A stretch of DNA of 64,000 nucleotides, taken from positions 4,798,001 to 4,862,000 of the forward strand of contig JAZGTN010000027.1 of the NCBI GenBank assembly GCA_037783415.1. Direction: 5' to 3'. Positions within the stretch are counted from its first letter, which is position 1. Each line of letters starts with the position of its first letter. The stretch is from Leptasterias polaris. Its lineage: Eukaryota > Echinodermata > Asteroidea > Forcipulatida > Asteriidae. Of this stretch, positions 61,405 through 64,000 are shown piece after piece. Position numbers and translations under genes: made by a program. Under the pieces are notes generated by a model. That model worked only from the letters and a program-made list of their open reading frames with translations, was not told where the DNA came from and searched no databases.

Positions 61405-61460
61405 CCTTCTCAACAAGTACCAACATTTGTCAACATCCTAACTGCTTCTGGATGAAGAGA

Positions 61461-61466
61461 AATAAA
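61461..61466 (+). terminator. Poly(A) signal of the EGF gene
   Basis: AATAAA 57 nt after the stop codon, the nearest canonical signal. It would imply a very short 3' UTR; later A-rich variants near 61650 are alternatives. Confidence 0.55.
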
Positions 61467-62730
61467 AGACTATTTTCTCAATGCTATTCTTCTGTTCTGT
61501 TTGACATAGACGTAGTAAGGGCATTTTCTTTTGGGAGTAGGCCTATGAATGGAATCCAGCTTGCCGACTTAAAGACTATCCTCACTACTTCAAGAAACAA
61601 CAAGAGCGTCCATTCCAGAACCCCACTGTGTTCAACAATGTCAAAGTAAAAGATAAATAATAATTGCCTATTAGTGTGCTTGAAGATTTTTTTTTGATTT
61701 TTTAAATTGTAGTCGGCAAAATGAGTTAATTTAAATCTGGATGCCAGTGTGCCATTGTTTTACTTGATTTAGTGCTTCATTTGCAAACTGATTCTCAAAA
61801 GTAGACTGAGGGTAAATATTTGTTGAGGGGGAGGAGACGTGACAACCCCCGACAACCCCATGGTTGCTACACCTCTTCTGTTTGATGGAATTTTCTCCCC
61901 CACTATTTAACACTCAGTGTGACAGATAGGGGGAGTATAGGTGTTGTAAATCTACTCTATTGTAAACTGAATTCACTTGTGATGTGGAGGGTGTGGTACC
62001 ATGGGGTGGATCACTGGCTGGCCCGTGAGCCATTTCAAGACTGTTTACAACAAACTTGAAGAAAGTCTTAATGATTGGCAAAGTAAAAAATTCTAATTTT
62101 TATTTTTTTTTAATGTTGAAATTAGCTGTGACTTTGACAGTTTTTTACTTCATATCATATCCCTTGAATTTATTGAAGCACAGATACATTGACAAAGATT
62201 TACGCTTCAAGAGTTTTTAACGTTTTTATTTTTTTAAATGTAGGCCCTATGTCATGATTCTTACAAAGTATTTGAGTACCGAGAGAATGATGCATTGATC
62301 CAGTTCACCTGACGTCATCATCACCTAAATCTCTTGGTTGCACCATTTTGAAAGTCGATGTCCCTGTGTTACCATTATGTTGGTAGACATTAGCCTTTGT
62401 GATGTTGGTGCAAGGGGTCAATTCCCAGACCTCAGATTTCACTCTTATTCAGGGGAGGCCACTCTTCCATAGAAAAGGCCCCCCCCCCTATAGAAAAATA
62501 GAGAATTACAAGAGTAGAGTGATAAGGAAGAACAGAGTCTTGAACCAAGACTAATAGCAACATTGCATTATTGGCTTGATGTCTACTGTTAAGACTGTTT
62601 GTATCAAAGGAAAACAAAAATGCCATAAGTTTGTCATTAAATTACAACTGCCAAACAGCAAAGGGCGCAAAACAGCAATGAAACAATACTAGCTGACAGC
62701 ATATGTCTAATTGCCACGGCTACTTAGTAT

Positions 62731-62926
62731 AGAGCTGCCAACTCTCCCTGATTTAACAGAAAGTTTCCTAAAAAATAAACAAATCTTTTCATGTTCTGAT
62801 GATCAAATTTGAAAATCTCCCTGGTTATGGAAACTTTGCCCCTCTTACGTTGAATGTAATTCTAGATATCTCCCTGATTGTTGCACAAAATCTCCCTAAT
62901 TGCAAGATGCAAATGTTGGCACCCCT
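62731..62926 (-). repeat. Family B copy, inverted
   Basis: Starts AGAGCTGCCAACTCTCCCTG and ends GCAAGATGCAAATGTTGGCA followed by CCCCTG. The inverse contains the same CATTTGCATCTTGCAAT-type block as 24817-24833. Confidence 0.65.
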
Positions 62927-63237
62927 GATAATTTGGGCACAACAGTGAAAAATGTATCAGGAAGCATATGAAAACTTGGACTGATTAATTACACACACAC
63001 AGTGCTTATTTTCACTGATGTTTAGTACACAATCAAATATTATGCTTTTCAACATCAATGTCGTAAAATGCATTGATTTATTGCCCCCAAGTAACTGATT
63101 TAATATTGAAAGTCATGTCATGCTACAAGTCAACTGCCTCGTTGGAGACAGTTTTTATTTAAGATTGAGTTAAATCTTTCTTCGATTCTCTGGTGATGAC
63201 AACTCCAACTTTGTAAACTTTGTTATAAAAGTAACTT

Positions 63238-63347
63238 GGGATTGAACAAAGAAAAATTGACTAGAGCAGGATTTGAACCAATGGCCTCCGGATTAACGTG
63301 TTGGCGCTCTACCAACTGAGATATCCCACCCTATGTTGACAGTCTCC
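63238..63347 (-). repeat. tRNA(Lys-like)-derived SINE, copy 5
   Basis: Minus strand reads GGGTGGGATATCTCAGTTGG, then a box B GGTTCAAATCC and the TTTTTCTTTGTTCAATCCC tail. The flank 63350-63420 shares TTTATTACTTGATATT and CTGCCGCTTCCC with 30130-30190. Confidence 0.72.
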
Positions 63348-64000
63348 ATTGTGGTTTATTACTTGATATTGGAAATGATGAATTTGCATCTACTTAAGGT
63401 GATCCCCTGGCTGCCGCTTCCCGCTTTTGTTTGTTCAACCCCAAACTATTTAGAACTTACCCAATCAGTTTCCCTTCTGGTTTATTACCTAATGAAAGTA
63501 ACTTGGGGAAGAAGTCTTTATAATGTTCTACCCATATGAGAGTTGGGTATAAGATGGTATATCAAAACAGTTACAAAATGAATCATGAACAAGTTTTCAT
63601 ATTGATGTGGTGATGTATCGTACTGTTAATTTAAGAAAAAGTTAAACATAACTGCAGTTAAATAAAAAATTCCATTTTGATTTTGTTTTATTGCATACAA
63701 TGAGTTGAAGAAAAAATAATGTCACAATTCCTACAAAGAAGTTGGCACACCTTGAAAAACAGTTTTACGTAAACAAAAATAAAAGTGATGTGTGTTTCTA
63801 AAACTTTAAAGTGACTATATTTGAATAAATTGGACTCTTAAAAGGGCAATGTTTATATGGTAAAGGTGTTCCCCTTTAATGTGGTATTGGCAAAGAGACT
63901 CAATGTTTTTGTGATGGTTGGTTTTGTCAATATTTCAAGTATGTAGGAGGCGATTTTCTCCCTTTGCATTTTTGACAGTTGTTAAATATGTGGTGACATT

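Larger units (their letters stand above)
61467..64000. other. 3' flank of the EGF gene, no gene seen
   Basis: Contains a family B repeat (62731-62926), a SINE (63238-63347), a poly-C run near 62480 and AT-rich sequence. Open frames are short with no recognisable protein. The next gene lies beyond the window. Confidence 0.6.

Overview
Eukaryotic (metazoan) genomic DNA: spliced genes with GT-AG introns, Pol III tRNA genes, and many SINEs, foldback elements and transposons. A DIRS-type tyrosine-recombinase retrotransposon, V-SINE-like tRNA-Leu SINEs and the style of the short inverted-repeat elements suggest a marine deuterostome, most likely an echinoderm such as a sea star. This species call is an impression from repeat and gene style, not a database result.

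Layout. (1) 1-8435: tandem array with 12 tRNA-Arg(TCG) genes on + and 11 tRNA-Gln genes on - (6 TTG, 5 CTG), unit about 1.46 kb. Array spacer sequence runs to within about 50 bp of the next splice acceptor. (2) 8482-9598: last three coding exons of an ERG4/ERG24-family sterol reductase (lamin B receptor / TM7SF2 type). Its upstream exons are not visible, so the tRNA array probably sits in one of its introns. (3) 9599-14066: gene-poor, with a compound trinucleotide microsatellite, a LINE 3' fragment, a tRNA-like SINE and a possible 5' UTR exon. (4) 14073-61404: one complete 37-exon gene on +, reconstructed from splice sites. It predicts a 1279-residue type I membrane protein: signal peptide, 21 EGF-like domains (one per phase 1-1 exon), a Thr/Pro linker, four six-cysteine VWC-like modules (each on a two-exon 1-2-1 phase pair), a 7-nt microexon, a SEA-like domain, one transmembrane helix and a 44-residue tail ending in a PDZ-ligand-like motif. 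The summed coding length is 3840 nt, exactly divisible by three. (5) 61405-64000: 3' flank with SINE and foldback repeats.

Two large mobile elements lie antisense in introns of the EGF gene. A 5.2-kb DIRS element (16052-21289) has gag, RT-RNase H-methyltransferase and tyrosine recombinase ORFs, inverted termini and a textbook internal complementary region; its only visible lesion is one in-frame stop in the recombinase. A second unit (about 35954-42257) encodes a 1526-residue two-exon protein whose C-terminal half shows, by eye, a complete FEN1/XPG-type nuclease active site. This is the most novel item in the window.

The rest of the introns is filled with MITE-like hairpins, a Tc1/mariner-like MITE with iterated subterminal motifs, CAG...TGCCAAC-ended elements with 6-bp target duplications, SINEs of at least three tRNA origins, and minisatellites, including a two-letter 8-bp array.
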